NCBI RefSeq assembly: GCF_026723865.1 | Contig: NZ_CP113529.1 | Location: 4,898,001 to 4,962,000, forward strand | Origin: Mycobacterium sp. Aquia_216 | GTDB taxonomy: Bacteria > Actinomycetota > Actinomycetes > Mycobacteriales > Mycobacteriaceae | Length of the DNA stretch: 64,000 bases | Direction of reading: 5' to 3' | Shown here: one piece after another, positions 16,906-26,440 of the stretch | Layout: the number at the start of each line of letters is the position of its first letter | How positions within the stretch are numbered: the first letter of the stretch is position 1 | Position numbers and translations under genes: made by a program | The notes under the pieces: model-generated | Told to the model about the DNA's origin: nothing | Seen by the model: the letters and a program-made list of their open reading frames with translations, nothing else | Database searches by the model: none

Positions 16906-18288
16906 CACCGGCGGCCGGCGGTGGGCCCACGGTCGCGCCGCTTCGATCTGCGCGGACAGCGACAACAGCGTCGCCTCATCGAACGGCCGGCCGACGAGCT
17001 GTACTGACAACGGCAGGCCGTCGCCGTCGAAATCCCATGGCACCACCGCGGCCGGCTGGCCGGTCACGTTCCAGGGCGCGAAGTACGGAACCTGCTGGGA
17101 AACCGCCAGCAGCGTCGACACCGCGCCGCGGCGCCGGTAGGCACCGATACGCGACGGGCCGTCCGCGGTGCCCGGTGTGATGACGACGTCGACGTCGTCG
17201 AAGATCGACTGGATCGTCGCGTTCACCCGCTCCTCGGCGGCTCGCACGGCTTCCATCCTTCGGTCCGACAAGAACGACCCCATGCGCGCCAAGGTGCGGG
17301 TGCGGGCTTCGAGCCGTTCCGGGTGAGCCTGCGCGTCGGCGTCGTCGCTGATGCCGCGCAGATAGCGGGGCAGGAAGTTCGCGTACAACGAGGCCAGCGG
17401 ATACTTGGGGTCGGCCGTGATGACGTCATGGCCCAAGTCGCGCAGCAACGCACCGGCCGCCTCGACAGCCGCCAACTCTTCGCGCCCCACCCGCTGCGGA
17501 AGCGTTGGGATCTTGGTGCTCAATGCAATTCGCAGTTTGCCGGGCTCCCGCGTCGCGGCGGCGACGAATTCCCCTTCGGGGCCGGGCACCGTCGAAGTGG
17601 CGTCGAGAAAAATCGCCGCGTCGAGCACCGATCGTGCGATCGGGCCGTTGACACTCAGTCCGTACCAGGCGTCGTCGTGCGGTTCCAGCGAGACGCGATC
17701 GCGTTGCGGCTTCACGCCGAACAGACCACACCAGGACGACGGCACACGAATCGAGCCGCCGCCATCGGATCCCAGCGCCAGCGCGGCCAGCCCGGCGGCG
17801 ACCGCCGCCCCGCTACCGCCGCTGCTGCCGCCCGGGCTGCGCCCGAGGTTCCACGGGTTGCGGGTCGCGCCGAACGACAGCGACTCGGTGAACGGAAAGA
17901 TCATCAGCTCGGGCACATTCGTCTTGCCGATGATGACCGCGCCGGCCGCGCGCAACCGGCGGACCGCTTCCGCGTCGGAGGTCACCGGCGGACCGTGTCC
18001 GCCGCTGCCGCATGCCGTCACCTCACCGGCGACGTCGACGTCGTCTTTGATCGCGATCGGCACGCCCAGCAGTGGCTGCCGCTCACCGGCGTCGAGCAGT
18101 TCCTGGGCGGCATAGGCTTCCTCGCGGGCGCTGTCGGACAGCACCACGCGGTAGCAGCGCAGGTCGCTGTCCAGGCGCGCGATCCGTTCCAGGTAGACCT
18201 CAAGTAGGTCGACAGCGCCGAGTTCACCGTCGGCGAGCATCTGTGCCAGTGCGCCCGCACCGGCGAATGCGATATCGCGTGCGTCCAC
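16900..18288 (-). CDS. amiB2: Amidase AmiB2 (amidase signature family)
   Basis: A 462-residue amidase signature hydrolase. The Ser-cisSer-Lys triad is visible: Lys in PIAIKDDVD, the Gly/Ser loop SPGGSSGGSG with the cis-Ser, and the nucleophile region GSDGGGSIRVPSSWCG. It would hydrolyse a carboxylic amide; the substrate is unknown. GTG at 18288 was chosen because TACGCT is six bases upstream (leaderless) and the length equals that of Rv1263. The frame runs open to 18633, but that part overlaps the HIT gene on the other strand and is a shadow. Convergent with the glycosylase. Confidence 0.94.
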   Translation of the reverse strand: MDARDIAFAGAGALAQMLADGELGAVDLLEVYLERIARLDSDLRCYRVVLSDSAREEAYAAQELLDAGERQPLLGVPIAIKDDVDVAGEVTACGSGGHGPPVTSDAEAVRRLRAAGAVIIGKTNVPELMIFPFTESLSFGATRNPWNLGRSPGGSSGGSGAAVAAGLAALALGSDGGGSIRVPSSWCGLFGVKPQRDRVSLEPHDDAWYGLSVNGPIARSVLDAAIFLDATSTVPGPEGEFVAAATREPGKLRIALSTKIPTLPQRVGREELAAVEAAGALLRDLGHDVITADPKYPLASLYANFLPRYLRGISDDADAQAHPERLEARTRTLARMGSFLSDRRMEAVRAAEERVNATIQSIFDDVDVVITPGTADGPSRIGAYRRRGAVSTLLAVSQQVPYFAPWNVTGQPAAVVPWDFDGDGLPLSVQLVGRPFDEATLLSLSAQIEAARPWAHRRPPVS

Positions 18289-18294
18289 TGCGGC

Positions 18295-18300
18295 AGCGTA
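18295..18300 (-). promoter_or_regulatory. -10 TACGCT for amiB2
   Basis: TACGCT, six bases, then GTG at 18288: a leaderless pattern that fixes the start. Confidence 0.5.
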
Positions 18301-18321
18301 CTCCCGGGTCGAAGCAACCAG

Positions 18322-18327
18322 TACCGT
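18322..18327 (+). promoter_or_regulatory. -10 TACCGT for the HIT gene
   Basis: TACCGT, six bases, then ATG at 18334. It is divergent from the amiB2 hexamer only 21 bases away, so both promoters share a 45-base gap. Confidence 0.5.
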
Positions 18328-18333
18328 GGCGAC

Positions 18334-18762
18334 ATGACCTGCGTGTTCTGTGCGATCGCCGCCGGGGAAGCTCCGGCCATCCGGATTTACGAAGACGACG
18401 GCTACCTGGCGATCCTCGACATCCGCCCGTTCACGCGCGGCCACACCCTGGTGATCCCCAAACAGCACAGCGTCGATCTGACCGACACCCCGGCACAGAC
18501 GCTGGCCGAAATGATCACCATCGGCCAGCGGATCGCACGCGCCGCCCGGGCGACGAAACTGGCCGACGCGACAAATATCGGGATCAACGACGGTAGCGCG
18601 GCGTTCCAGACGGTGTTCCACATCCACCTGCACGTGCTGCCCCGCCGCAACGGCGACAAGCTGTCGGTGGCCAAGGGGGTGTTGCTACGCCGGGACCCGG
18701 ACCGGGAAGCCACCGGGCAGATCCTGCGCGACGCGCTAGCACGCATCGACGCCAATCAGTAG
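18334..18762 (+). CDS. HIT-family nucleotide hydrolase/transferase (Rv1262c-like)
   Basis: A 142-residue HIT protein. CVFCAIAAGE at the N-terminus, PKQHSVDL and the histidine triad HIHLHVLPR, whose middle His is the nucleophile on a nucleoside phosphate. The Hint branch of the family cleaves adenosine phosphoramidates. Ten bases separate it from the Ddn-like gene, so the two are probably cotranscribed. Confidence 0.93.
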   Translation: MTCVFCAIAAGEAPAIRIYEDDGYLAILDIRPFTRGHTLVIPKQHSVDLTDTPAQTLAEMITIGQRIARAARATKLADATNIGINDGSAAFQTVFHIHLHVLPRRNGDKLSVAKGVLLRRDPDREATGQILRDALARIDANQ

Positions 18763-18772
18763 AACTGACTTC

Positions 18773-19222
18773 ATGAGCAACCTCACGACGCTGGAACGGC
18801 TTTTCCTCGCCCCGCTGCTGCGCATCCACGACTCGCTGTACCGGAAAACCGATGGCCGGATCGGGCACCACGTACCCGGGATGCCGGACAGCTTGCTGTT
18901 GCACACGGTCGGCGCCAAGACCGGTCAGCAGCGCTCTTCCACCTTGACCTACGCCAAGGATGGCGACTCGTACCTGGTTGTCGCGTCCTACGGCGGCAGC
19001 GACAGCGCCCCCGGCTGGTATCACAACCTACGCAAGCGTCCGGAGTGCGAAATCAACCTCGGCTCCAAACGAATCCCGGTCACCGCGCGCAGCATCACTC
19101 CGGACGACTCCGACTATGCGCGGCTTTGGGAGATCGTCAACAAGAACAACGCCAACCGGTACAAGGGTTATCAGAGCCGGACGTCGCGGCCCATCCCGAT
19201 CGTCGCGCTGACCCCTGCCTAG
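18773..19222 (+). CDS. F420-dependent Ddn-family reductase (Rv1261c-like)
   Basis: A 149-residue split-barrel protein of the deazaflavin-dependent nitroreductase family: LLHTVGAKTGQQRSSTL, YLVVASYGGSDSAPGWYHNLRKRPECEIN and a C-terminal RPIPIVALTP. Members use F420H2 to reduce quinones or nitro-compounds; Rv1261c is a paralogue of Ddn, which activates pretomanid. The conserved PGWYHNL segment helps form the F420 pocket. It follows the HIT gene by ten bases. Confidence 0.92.
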   Translation: MSNLTTLERLFLAPLLRIHDSLYRKTDGRIGHHVPGMPDSLLLHTVGAKTGQQRSSTLTYAKDGDSYLVVASYGGSDSAPGWYHNLRKRPECEINLGSKRIPVTARSITPDDSDYARLWEIVNKNNANRYKGYQSRTSRPIPIVALTPA

Positions 19223-19335
19223 CGATACCAAGCCGCACAAAAGCATCAGCCGAACCCGCCGGGGCGTTTATTCTGCCCTAGCAGTGGTGAAGCCTGGATG
19301 CGTTCACCGCGGGGGACAGATCGGCTGGAGCAGCA

Positions 19336-22300
19336 ATGAAGCGCTGGACGGGGACTCCGTGGCAGCGATTCGGGCTGTCCACTGGCGTGGGCTGGCTCGT
19401 GGTCTGGGGGTACACCGCGGCGGCGGCGCTGATCGCGGCCGCGGCGACCTGGGAATGGACGGGCGCCTACGCGACCAAGCCGGTCGACGAAGTTGTCACG
19501 CTGGCGTGCTTGCTGGCCGCGGCGGCAGCTGCCGGCTATGCGGCTCGTTTCGCCGTCGGGCGCCGCAGAGTCGGTTGGCTGGCGATGGTGGTGGCCCTCC
19601 TGGGCTGGGCGACCGGCGAGGTCATCTGGGCGGTCTACGACGTGCGCCCGGACCTGGAACACGCCACCCATCCGGCCGCGGCGGAGATCGTGCTGCTGTG
19701 CTGGCCGATTGGCGCCATGGCGTCGTTGCTGCTGCTTTCTCACCTGAATCGGCACAGCCAACGGCGACTGATGCTTGACGGTCTCATCCTGGCCACCTCC
19801 CTGTTCGTGGTCTCCTGGGTGTTCGTCCTGGATCAACAGCTGCGCGAAGGCAGTGGCTCGCAACTCGCGACGGTCGCGGAGATTTTCAACGATGTCGCGA
19901 TCTTGACGACAGCCCTGCTGATGTTGTCCCGGGGCCAGCCCGGGGAGCGGCCGTCCAGGAGCCTGGTGGCCTGCGGAGCCGCGACAATCAGCGTCGCCGA
20001 CATCGCGACGGTCTTCGATACCGGGATAGGCAGCTACCACGTCAGCGCGCTGGGCGACCTGGGCCGAGTCGTCGGGCTCGGAATGATCGCGCTGGCCGCC
20101 CTGTCCAGCGTCAACGAATCCCCGGCGGCGGTGGCGCCCCCACGGAGTGTGGTTTTCTCGCGCGCCCTGTTGACGTTGCCCTACGTACCGTTGCTGCTGG
20201 CGGCGGCGGTCGGGCTGGGCCACGCGGTAAACCTGATGGCGCACGGGCCGATGCTCTTCGCCCTCGGGATCCTCGCCGCCGCGGTGCTCGCTCGGCAATT
20301 CCTTGTGCTCGTCGAAAACCAGAAGTTGTTGGCCGAAGTGGCCAGGGAAGCGTTTCGGGACAGCCTGACCGGTCTGGCCAACCGAGCTCATTTCCTGCAT
20401 CGACTCGAAACCGCCGTCGCCGCAAGACATCCCGACAGCCCACCGATTGCGGTGCTGTGTCTCGACCTCGACAACTTCAAGGCGGTCAACGACGGCTTAG
20501 GCCACCCGGCCGGAGACGAACTCCTGGTCCGGGTCGCCGGACGGATCACTGCTGCGGTGCACGACGGCGGCGTCATTGCCCGCGTTGGCGGTGATGAATT
20601 CGCGGTGCTGCTCGAGTGTTCCGTCGAGGAGTCGCAAGCGGCCGCGCATGACATTCTCGAGGCGTTCAGCGCACCGATCGTGATCGAAGGCGTACCCGTT
20701 ACAGTCCGGCCGAGCATCGGCTTCACCGTGGCCACTGGCGAGTCGAGGTGCGCGGTCGACCAGCTTCTCCGGCATGCAGACCTGGCCATGTACACCGCCA
20801 AACGAGAAGGCGGCCAACGTATCCGCAGCTTCCTGCCGGATCTTCCATTCTCCTACACGTTCCCGCGGTCGGCCGACTCGCTGGTGTCGGCCTCCCCCGA
20901 CAAATCGGCGGACTGGGCGCCCATTTCGGCGGCCGCCACGGGCCAGCCAGCCGCTGCGCGCGCATCCGCTGTGGCACGCGCCACGCAGACAGAGTCAAAA
21001 CCCGCCGCATCGACAGCTGACCGGCGGCGGGATTCGCCCGACTTCCAGTGGCCGATGCCAATCCGGATCGCCATGGCAATTCTGGCAATTGGCGTGATCG
21101 GTTTCACCGCGATCAGCGCTTTTGGTTCACCTGCCGATGCCACCGGAGCCGTCGCCAAGTACTTGTACGCGGCGTTGAACCTGTTGGCAGCCGGGCTGAT
21201 TGCCCTGCGCGCTTACCGCGTCACAGCCGATCGTCTGGCCTGGTCTTTGATCGCGGCCGGCATGGCATGCTCGGCGATCGGGGATGTCGTCTATGCACTG
21301 CGGGTGCCCGACGGGCAGTCTCCCTCCGCCGCCGACCCGGAGTACCTCGCGTTCTATCCACTTGCCTACGTCGGGCTGCTGCTGCTCATCCGGGCGCGCC
21401 TGGCCTCGACGCCGATTCCGATCCGTTTCGATCCGCTGGTATGCGGTTTGGCCGTGGCCGCGCTGGCCGTGGCGCTGCGGGCCGGCCCCTTCCATGCGGC
21501 CGCGACTCGCGCACCACAAACCGTTCTTGTTGGCCTGATCTATCCATGGGGTGATCTGGTCTTGTTGACTCTGGCCGCCGCAATGTTGCCAATAGTCTTC
21601 TTGTGCAACGAATCACGTTGGATTCTGCTCGTTGCGGGTTTGATCGGATTCGCGGTCGCGGACACGGTCTACCTCGTCGAGACCGCCGGGGGCTCATACC
21701 GAGTCGGCAGCACGCTGGATGCCGTGTGGCCCACGTCGTCGCTCCTGCTGGCGGTGGCCGGCTGGGCACCCAGGTCATCGGCAGCCCCGATGCGCAGGCG
21801 CGGATTTGGCTCCTATGCGGTGCCGGTAGCGTGCGCAGTGGTCGCGCTCGTCGTTGCCGTCTGGGATCAAAACTCGCGCTTCGCAGCAACTCTGGCCGGA
21901 CTGAGCCTGATCACGGTAGCCGTGCGATTTGCACTCACCTTCCGCGATGTCAGCATGATGGCCGACAGTTACAAGCACGCCATGATCGACGAGTTGACCA
22001 TGCTGCCCAACCGGCGGTCACTGGCGACGGCCCTGACCGCGTTGCCCGGCTACGAGGTGGCGGGGCCCGAGCCGATGCCCACAGTGTCGTCGCACACAGC
22101 GCTGCTGTTGGTGAATCTCTATGGGCTTCAAGAGATCAACGATTCGATCGATCGCCATCTCAGCAACGAGCTGTTGCGCAACATCGCGAATCGGCTTGCG
22201 GGCGGCCTGCGACACGCGGATCTACTCACCCGAGTGGGCGACGACGAATTCGCGATCCTGCTTACCAAGGGGGCGGACCTCCCCGGCGCACGGGCCCAGG

Positions 22301-23322
22301 CGGGCATTGTGCTCGAAGCCCTGCGTGAACCATTCGCGCTGGATCCGATCACTCTGCGAGTCGACGCGTGTGTCGCTATTGCGCTGTGCCCCGACCATTG
22401 CGAGCATCCGCAAGAGCTGCTGAGCCGCGCCGAGACGGCGCTTCCGCAAGCTAAATCCGCCCTTAGCAGGATCGCGGTCTATGACGCGACGTTCGAGGTG
22501 CATCGCGAAAGCGACTCCAACCTCATCGAGCAGTTGCACAGCGCGTTGCTGGAGGGTGACGAGCCGACGTTGTATTACCAGCCGAAGATCAACGCGAGCG
22601 ACGGCAGTGTGCACAGCGTCGAGGCACTGCTGCGCTGGGAGCACCCCACTCGTGGATTGCTGCGGCCCGAGGAATTCCTGGCCGCCGCCGAGCGCGCCGG
22701 GCTGATGCGCAAGGTAGCCAATCGAGCGCTGGCGATCGCGCTCAAGCAGATCAGAGACTGGCGTGACGAGGGCATTGCCTCGTCCGTCGCGGTGAACCTG
22801 GCGACGACGAACCTGCTTGATCTCGAACTTGTGGGCACGATCGAATGGCTGCTGCGGACGCATGACTTGCCCGCGAACGCCCTGATCGTCGAGATCACGG
22901 AAAGCGCCCTGGTCGACTCGCTGCGATCCCGCAACACGGTGGCCGAACTGCAGCGCCTCGGCGTTCGCATCTCGCTCGACGACTATGGCACCGGCTGGTC
23001 GTCGCTGGCACGCTTGCAGGACGTTTCGGTCGACGAGCTCAAGCTCGACAGAATCTTCGTGGCGCGACTTGCTCAAGACGCACGATCGGTCGCCATTGTG
23101 CGGTCCACGGTCGCGCTGGCGGACAGCCTCGGCGCCGACCTCGTCGCCGAGGGAGTCGAAGACGAGGTCACATTGAGCGCACTGCGGCGGTTCGGCTGCG
23201 CTATCACCCAGGGCTTCGTGCACACCGCGCCGCTGCGACCTGATGACCTGGAGGACTGGATCACTACCCACGTGCCGCATCCCCATTCGAGTCAATCCGA
23301 ACCGGCGACCGTAACCGACTGA
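19336..23322 (+). CDS. Large membrane c-di-GMP protein: GGDEF, GGDEF, EAL
   Basis: A 1328-residue multidomain protein. An eight-helix-like membrane block (about 13-330) precedes a GGDEF domain with intact GGDEF (418-422) but no RxxD inhibitory site (HDGG instead). A second membrane block (about 575-870) then precedes a GGDEF domain with GDDEF (968-972) that keeps an RHAD I-site. The C-terminal EAL domain begins with EALLRWEHP (EAL 1096-1098) and retains VNLAT, EITES, DDYGTG, LKLDRIF and EGVED. One active cyclase, one sensory or regulatory GGDEF and an active phosphodiesterase are therefore predicted. GGAGCAGC precedes the ATG. It is far larger than Rv1354c and has no H37Rv counterpart remembered here. 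Confidence 0.9.
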   Translation: MKRWTGTPWQRFGLSTGVGWLVVWGYTAAAALIAAAATWEWTGAYATKPVDEVVTLACLLAAAAAAGYAARFAVGRRRVGWLAMVVALLGWATGEVIWAVYDVRPDLEHATHPAAAEIVLLCWPIGAMASLLLLSHLNRHSQRRLMLDGLILATSLFVVSWVFVLDQQLREGSGSQLATVAEIFNDVAILTTALLMLSRGQPGERPSRSLVACGAATISVADIATVFDTGIGSYHVSALGDLGRVVGLGMIALAALSSVNESPAAVAPPRSVVFSRALLTLPYVPLLLAAAVGLGHAVNLMAHGPMLFALGILAAAVLARQFLVLVENQKLLAEVAREAFRDSLTGLANRAHFLHRLETAVAARHPDSPPIAVLCLDLDNFKAVNDGLGHPAGDELLVRVAGRITAAVHDGGVIARVGGDEFAVLLECSVEESQAAAHDILEAFSAPIVIEGVPVTVRPSIGFTVATGESRCAVDQLLRHADLAMYTAKREGGQRIRSFLPDLPFSYTFPRSADSLVSASPDKSADWAPISAAATGQPAAARASAVARATQTESKPAASTADRRRDSPDFQWPMPIRIAMAILAIGVIGFTAISAFGSPADATGAVAKYLYAALNLLAAGLIALRAYRVTADRLAWSLIAAGMACSAIGDVVYALRVPDGQSPSAADPEYLAFYPLAYVGLLLLIRARLASTPIPIRFDPLVCGLAVAALAVALRAGPFHAAATRAPQTVLVGLIYPWGDLVLLTLAAAMLPIVFLCNESRWILLVAGLIGFAVADTVYLVETAGGSYRVGSTLDAVWPTSSLLLAVAGWAPRSSAAPMRRRGFGSYAVPVACAVVALVVAVWDQNSRFAATLAGLSLITVAVRFALTFRDVSMMADSYKHAMIDELTMLPNRRSLATALTALPGYEVAGPEPMPTVSSHTALLLVNLYGLQEINDSIDRHLSNELLRNIANRLAGGLRHADLLTRVGDDEFAILLTKGADLPGARAQAGIVLEALREPFALDPITLRVDACVAIALCPDHCEHPQELLSRAETALPQAKSALSRIAVYDATFEVHRESDSNLIEQLHSALLEGDEPTLYYQPKINASDGSVHSVEALLRWEHPTRGLLRPEEFLAAAERAGLMRKVANRALAIALKQIRDWRDEGIASSVAVNLATTNLLDLELVGTIEWLLRTHDLPANALIVEITESALVDSLRSRNTVAELQRLGVRISLDDYGTGWSSLARLQDVSVDELKLDRIFVARLAQDARSVAIVRSTVALADSLGADLVAEGVEDEVTLSALRRFGCAITQGFVHTAPLRPDDLEDWITTHVPHPHSSQSEPATVTD

Positions 23323-23325
23323 GCG

Positions 23326-24357
23326 CTAGAACAATTCCTTGGCCAGCAGCTCCAGCGTTGTCACGCGCGCCGGGGCAGCGGCGGGATCGGTGCCGCGGCG
23401 GGCGGACGCGACCGGATTCACCATCACCTCGTCGACGCCGAACTGCTCGGCAAGCGAGCGCAGCTGCTCGGCGGCCTGCGCCGGAGTACCCAGCACGGCA
23501 CGGTGCAGCCCGCTGTCGACGATGTGCTGTTGCGGCGCCGTCAGTTCCGCGACTTGGGCCTCCTCCACCAGCGGGAGCGGACCCAGCGGCTGCCCGGTCC
23601 GTAGCCGCGCCATCATCTGCAAGTTGGGCAGCATCAATGCCGTTGCCTCGTCTCGTGTTTCGGCTACCGCAGCGTTCACCGTCAAGAACGTCACGGGCTC
23701 GGCGGTCAATGTGCTGGGCACAAACCGCGAGCGGTAGACCTGCAGCGCCTCTTCAGTTCCCTGGCCGGAGAAGTGATGTGCGAACACGTAGGGCAGACCC
23801 TTGGCGGCGGCCAACCGCGCCGAATACATCGACGAGCCCAGCAGCCAGAGCCGCGGTTCGCTGACAGCGGCGGGGGTGGCCTTGAGCCGGTAGTCGCCCG
23901 AGCGCAGCGGAACCAGCACGCCGCGCGCACTCATCAGGGCCGCCACGTCGTCGAGATACTCGGGAAAGTTCTCGATGTCCCGATCGTCGCGGGCACCGCG
24001 CAATGCATAGGACGTCACCGGGTCGGAGCCGGGCGCCCGGCCGATGCCCAAGTCGATTCGGCCCGGGGCGGCGGCTTCCAGCAGGGCGAACTGCTCGGCG
24101 ACCGCCAGCGGCGCGTGGTTGGGCAGCATCACGCCGCCGGACCCGAGTCGCAGGCGCGCCGTCTGCGCCGCGAGGTAGGCAAGAAGCACCGGAGGACTGG
24201 TCGCGCCCACCGAAGGCATGTTGTGGTGTTCCGCGACCCAGTAGCGGGTGAAACCCAACCGGTCCGCGGCCTGCGCCAGCTGCACCGTGGCTGCCAGCGC
24301 GTCGCCGGTCGACTGGTCGGTGCGTACCGGGACGAGATCGAGGACGGAAAGACGCAC
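23326..24357 (-). CDS. Luciferase-like (LLM) flavin monooxygenase
   Basis: A 343-residue bacterial-luciferase-like TIM barrel close to the MsnO8-type subgroup: VLDLVPVRT near the start, WVAEHHNMP, GSGGVMLPNHAPLAVAEQF and GRIDLGIGRAPGSDP. These enzymes use FMNH2 or F420. No substrate can be inferred. GTG start; the gene follows the FAD-monooxygenase gene by 38 bases in the same direction and converges with the c-di-GMP gene with three bases between stops. Confidence 0.9.
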   Translation of the reverse strand: MRLSVLDLVPVRTDQSTGDALAATVQLAQAADRLGFTRYWVAEHHNMPSVGATSPPVLLAYLAAQTARLRLGSGGVMLPNHAPLAVAEQFALLEAAAPGRIDLGIGRAPGSDPVTSYALRGARDDRDIENFPEYLDDVAALMSARGVLVPLRSGDYRLKATPAAVSEPRLWLLGSSMYSARLAAAKGLPYVFAHHFSGQGTEEALQVYRSRFVPSTLTAEPVTFLTVNAAVAETRDEATALMLPNLQMMARLRTGQPLGPLPLVEEAQVAELTAPQQHIVDSGLHRAVLGTPAQAAEQLRSLAEQFGVDEVMVNPVASARRGTDPAAAPARVTTLELLAKELF

Positions 24358-24395
24358 GATGGCCTCAACGCATTCGGTGCGGTGTTCGTTCCCGG

Positions 24396-25526
24396 CTAGT
24401 AGTTGGTCAGCGTGATCGAGTTGACGACCGCTTCGAACTGCTCCTGCGATATCGGGGCGCCGCCGGGAATGTTGTCGGTGGCCAGAAATTGGGTGCGCTC
24501 GGTGTAGCCGTGAAAGCGCTTGAAATAGTTGATAAAGGCGAGCCCGTGGTCGACCCCATCGATTACGGTGGCGCGTTTGAGTTCGCCGGCCAGGATGTAT
24601 GCGCCTAGCAGCGCGACACTGGTCCCCTGGCCCGACAGCGGCGAGCAGCAGTACGCGGCGTCGCCCACCAGCGCCACCCGCCCGATCGACCAGTGATCCA
24701 TCACGATCTGCGCCATCTCGTCGTAGTAGAAATCCGGCGCGTCGCGCATGAACTTCAGCAGTTGCGGGCGCACCCAGCCGTCACCGGACATCCGCTGCTC
24801 CACCTCGGCGAACTGGGCTTCGGTGTCGCGATAGTCGATACGCAGTTCGGTGTCCATGAAGCCCAACATGGCGCGCGCCTCGGTGTTGTTGCGGGCGCTG
24901 TAGACCCCGGCCATCGTGGTGTCCCCGTAGTGCCACATCTGCCAGAAGTCGAGGTCCAGGAAGTTGGGCACGGTGAAGATCGCGGCGTGCGTTCCCAGCC
25001 TTTTGATGAATCGCTCCTCGGGACCGAACACCAGTCGGCGCACGTTGGAGTGCAAGCCGTCGGCCCCGATCACCAGGTCGAAGCTGCGGGCGGGCGCACG
25101 TTCAAACGTCACATCGACCGCCAGGCCGCGGTTGTCCACCGCGGTGATGGTGTCGTCGAAGAGGTATTCGGTCGCGGGCTGGGTTGCCTCGTAAAGCAAC
25201 TCGACCAAGTCATCGCGCAGCAGCTCGATGTCGGGGTTGTCGATGGGACCGCCGGTGGGCGTCGACTCGGTGTCGCGGGACAGCTCGTTGCCGTCGCCAT
25301 CGACGACGGAGGAACCGCGAATGTTCGTCTTGCGGTCCGCGGCGGCGTCCAGCAGACCCATCCGGTCCAGCACCGTCAGCGCCGGGCCCCGCACATCGAT
25401 CGCCTGCCCGCCCGGGCGAAGCCCGGGGTGCCGCTCCACGACCGTAACCGAATAGCCATGCCGCCCAAGCCAATACGCCAACGCTGTACCGGCTACGCTG
25501 GCGCCGGAAATCAGTACCTCGGTCAC
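24396..25526 (-). CDS. FAD-dependent aromatic-type monooxygenase (Rv1260-like)
   Basis: A 376-residue class A flavoprotein hydroxylase: dinucleotide fold [20 protein letters not shown] motif [13 protein letters not shown] and GD motif [20 protein letters not shown] and NAD(P)H dependence follows from the family; the substrate is unknown. The GTG at 25526 overlaps the udgB stop by four bases, so translation is coupled to udgB. Confidence 0.92.
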   Translation of the reverse strand: MTEVLISGASVAGTALAYWLGRHGYSVTVVERHPGLRPGGQAIDVRGPALTVLDRMGLLDAAADRKTNIRGSSVVDGDGNELSRDTESTPTGGPIDNPDIELLRDDLVELLYEATQPATEYLFDDTITAVDNRGLAVDVTFERAPARSFDLVIGADGLHSNVRRLVFGPEERFIKRLGTHAAIFTVPNFLDLDFWQMWHYGDTTMAGVYSARNNTEARAMLGFMDTELRIDYRDTEAQFAEVEQRMSGDGWVRPQLLKFMRDAPDFYYDEMAQIVMDHWSIGRVALVGDAAYCCSPLSGQGTSVALLGAYILAGELKRATVIDGVDHGLAFINYFKRFHGYTERTQFLATDNIPGGAPISQEQFEAVVNSITLTNY

Positions 25527-26368
25527 TTAATCCCTGCCAGCCTCTTGGCCTCAATGAAGATGTCGTCGAGCATTGCCGGAGTCAGCCTACCGGTGAACAT
25601 GTTTTGCTGGCTGGGGTGGTAGCAACCCAGCAAGCGCACCCCGGACGGCAGCTCGGCGACGACGCCATGGCCGAACCGCGGCTTGCGCATCCCCCGCATC
25701 GCTCGCATCTCCGTGCCGCCCGGCAGCCGCAGCGCGATCTGCCAGCCGAACCCACCCAGGGCCACGATGGTGCGGACGTGCTCGGACACCAACCGCCATT
25801 CGGCTTCCAGCCAGGGCCAACAGGTGTCGCGCTCCGCGGGCGTCGGGGCGTTGGCCGGAGGCGCACACCGTACCGGGGCGGAGATCCGAATCTGCTTGGC
25901 CGCCAACCCGTCCGCGGCATCCACGCTGGTCGGCTGGTTCACCAGCCCGGCCCGGTGCAGAGCCGCGTACAGCTGGTCCCCGGACCGATCACCGGTGAAC
26001 ATCCGCCCGGTCCGGTTGGCGCCGTGCGCGGCCGGCGCTAACCCGACGATGAAAAGTCGCGGCCGCGGCGATCCCCAGCCGGTAACCGGCCGGCCCCAAT
26101 ACGGCTGGTCGGCGAAGGCTCGCCGTTTGGCGACGGCAACATCTTCTCGCCAGGTGACCAGCCGAGGGCAGGCGCGACAGACGCTGACCACGGCGTCCAG
26201 TTCCGGAATCGAGCGGGCCGCACCGGCCAGCGCGCGAACCTGCGCGGCGTCGACGGCCTGCGGGGTAAGCGGTGTGGCCGGGTCGCCGGGCCACCCGGTG
26301 CCGGGAGGAACCGGTGAATCGAATGCCAATCCGGTATTCGGATGAACAAGCACATGAACATCCTGCAT
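25523..26368 (-). CDS. udgB: Family 5 uracil-DNA glycosylase UdgB
   Basis: A 281-residue iron-sulfur glycosylase. Four cluster cysteines are visible (VCRACP, VRCAP, TCWPW), with motif [15 protein letters not shown], lacking the usual catalytic polar residue as in type B enzymes, and motif [10 protein letters not shown]. UdgB removes uracil, and also hypoxanthine and ethenocytosine, from double-stranded DNA. It is the first gene of a pair with the FAD monooxygenase. The start at 26368 has no clear ribosome site; later starts are possible. Confidence 0.93.
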   Translation of the reverse strand: MQDVHVLVHPNTGLAFDSPVPPGTGWPGDPATPLTPQAVDAAQVRALAGAARSIPELDAVVSVCRACPRLVTWREDVAVAKRRAFADQPYWGRPVTGWGSPRPRLFIVGLAPAAHGANRTGRMFTGDRSGDQLYAALHRAGLVNQPTSVDAADGLAAKQIRISAPVRCAPPANAPTPAERDTCWPWLEAEWRLVSEHVRTIVALGGFGWQIALRLPGGTEMRAMRGMRKPRFGHGVVAELPSGVRLLGCYHPSQQNMFTGRLTPAMLDDIFIEAKRLAGIK

Positions 26369-26381
26369 TCAGCCGATGGTG

Positions 26382-26425
26382 ACCACGAAATGTGGTGGCT
26401 CCCGCGAAAGCTTTGCGGTTAGATT
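26382..26425 (+). promoter_or_regulatory. tap promoter with inverted repeat
   Basis: ACCAC / GTGGT around GAAAT (26382-26396) forms an inverted repeat. TAGATT at 26420-26425 is a possible -10, 15 bases before the ATG. tap is a known WhiB7 target and WhiB7 sites carry an A/T-rich block just upstream of the -35; GAAAT here could be that block, but this is tentative. Confidence 0.35.
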
Positions 26426-26440
26426 CTCCCGGCGATATTT

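Noticed and set aside
18289..18633. N-terminal extension of amiB2
   Set aside because: It overlaps the HIT gene on the other strand, and the conserved amidase begins at GTG 18288 behind a -10 hexamer.
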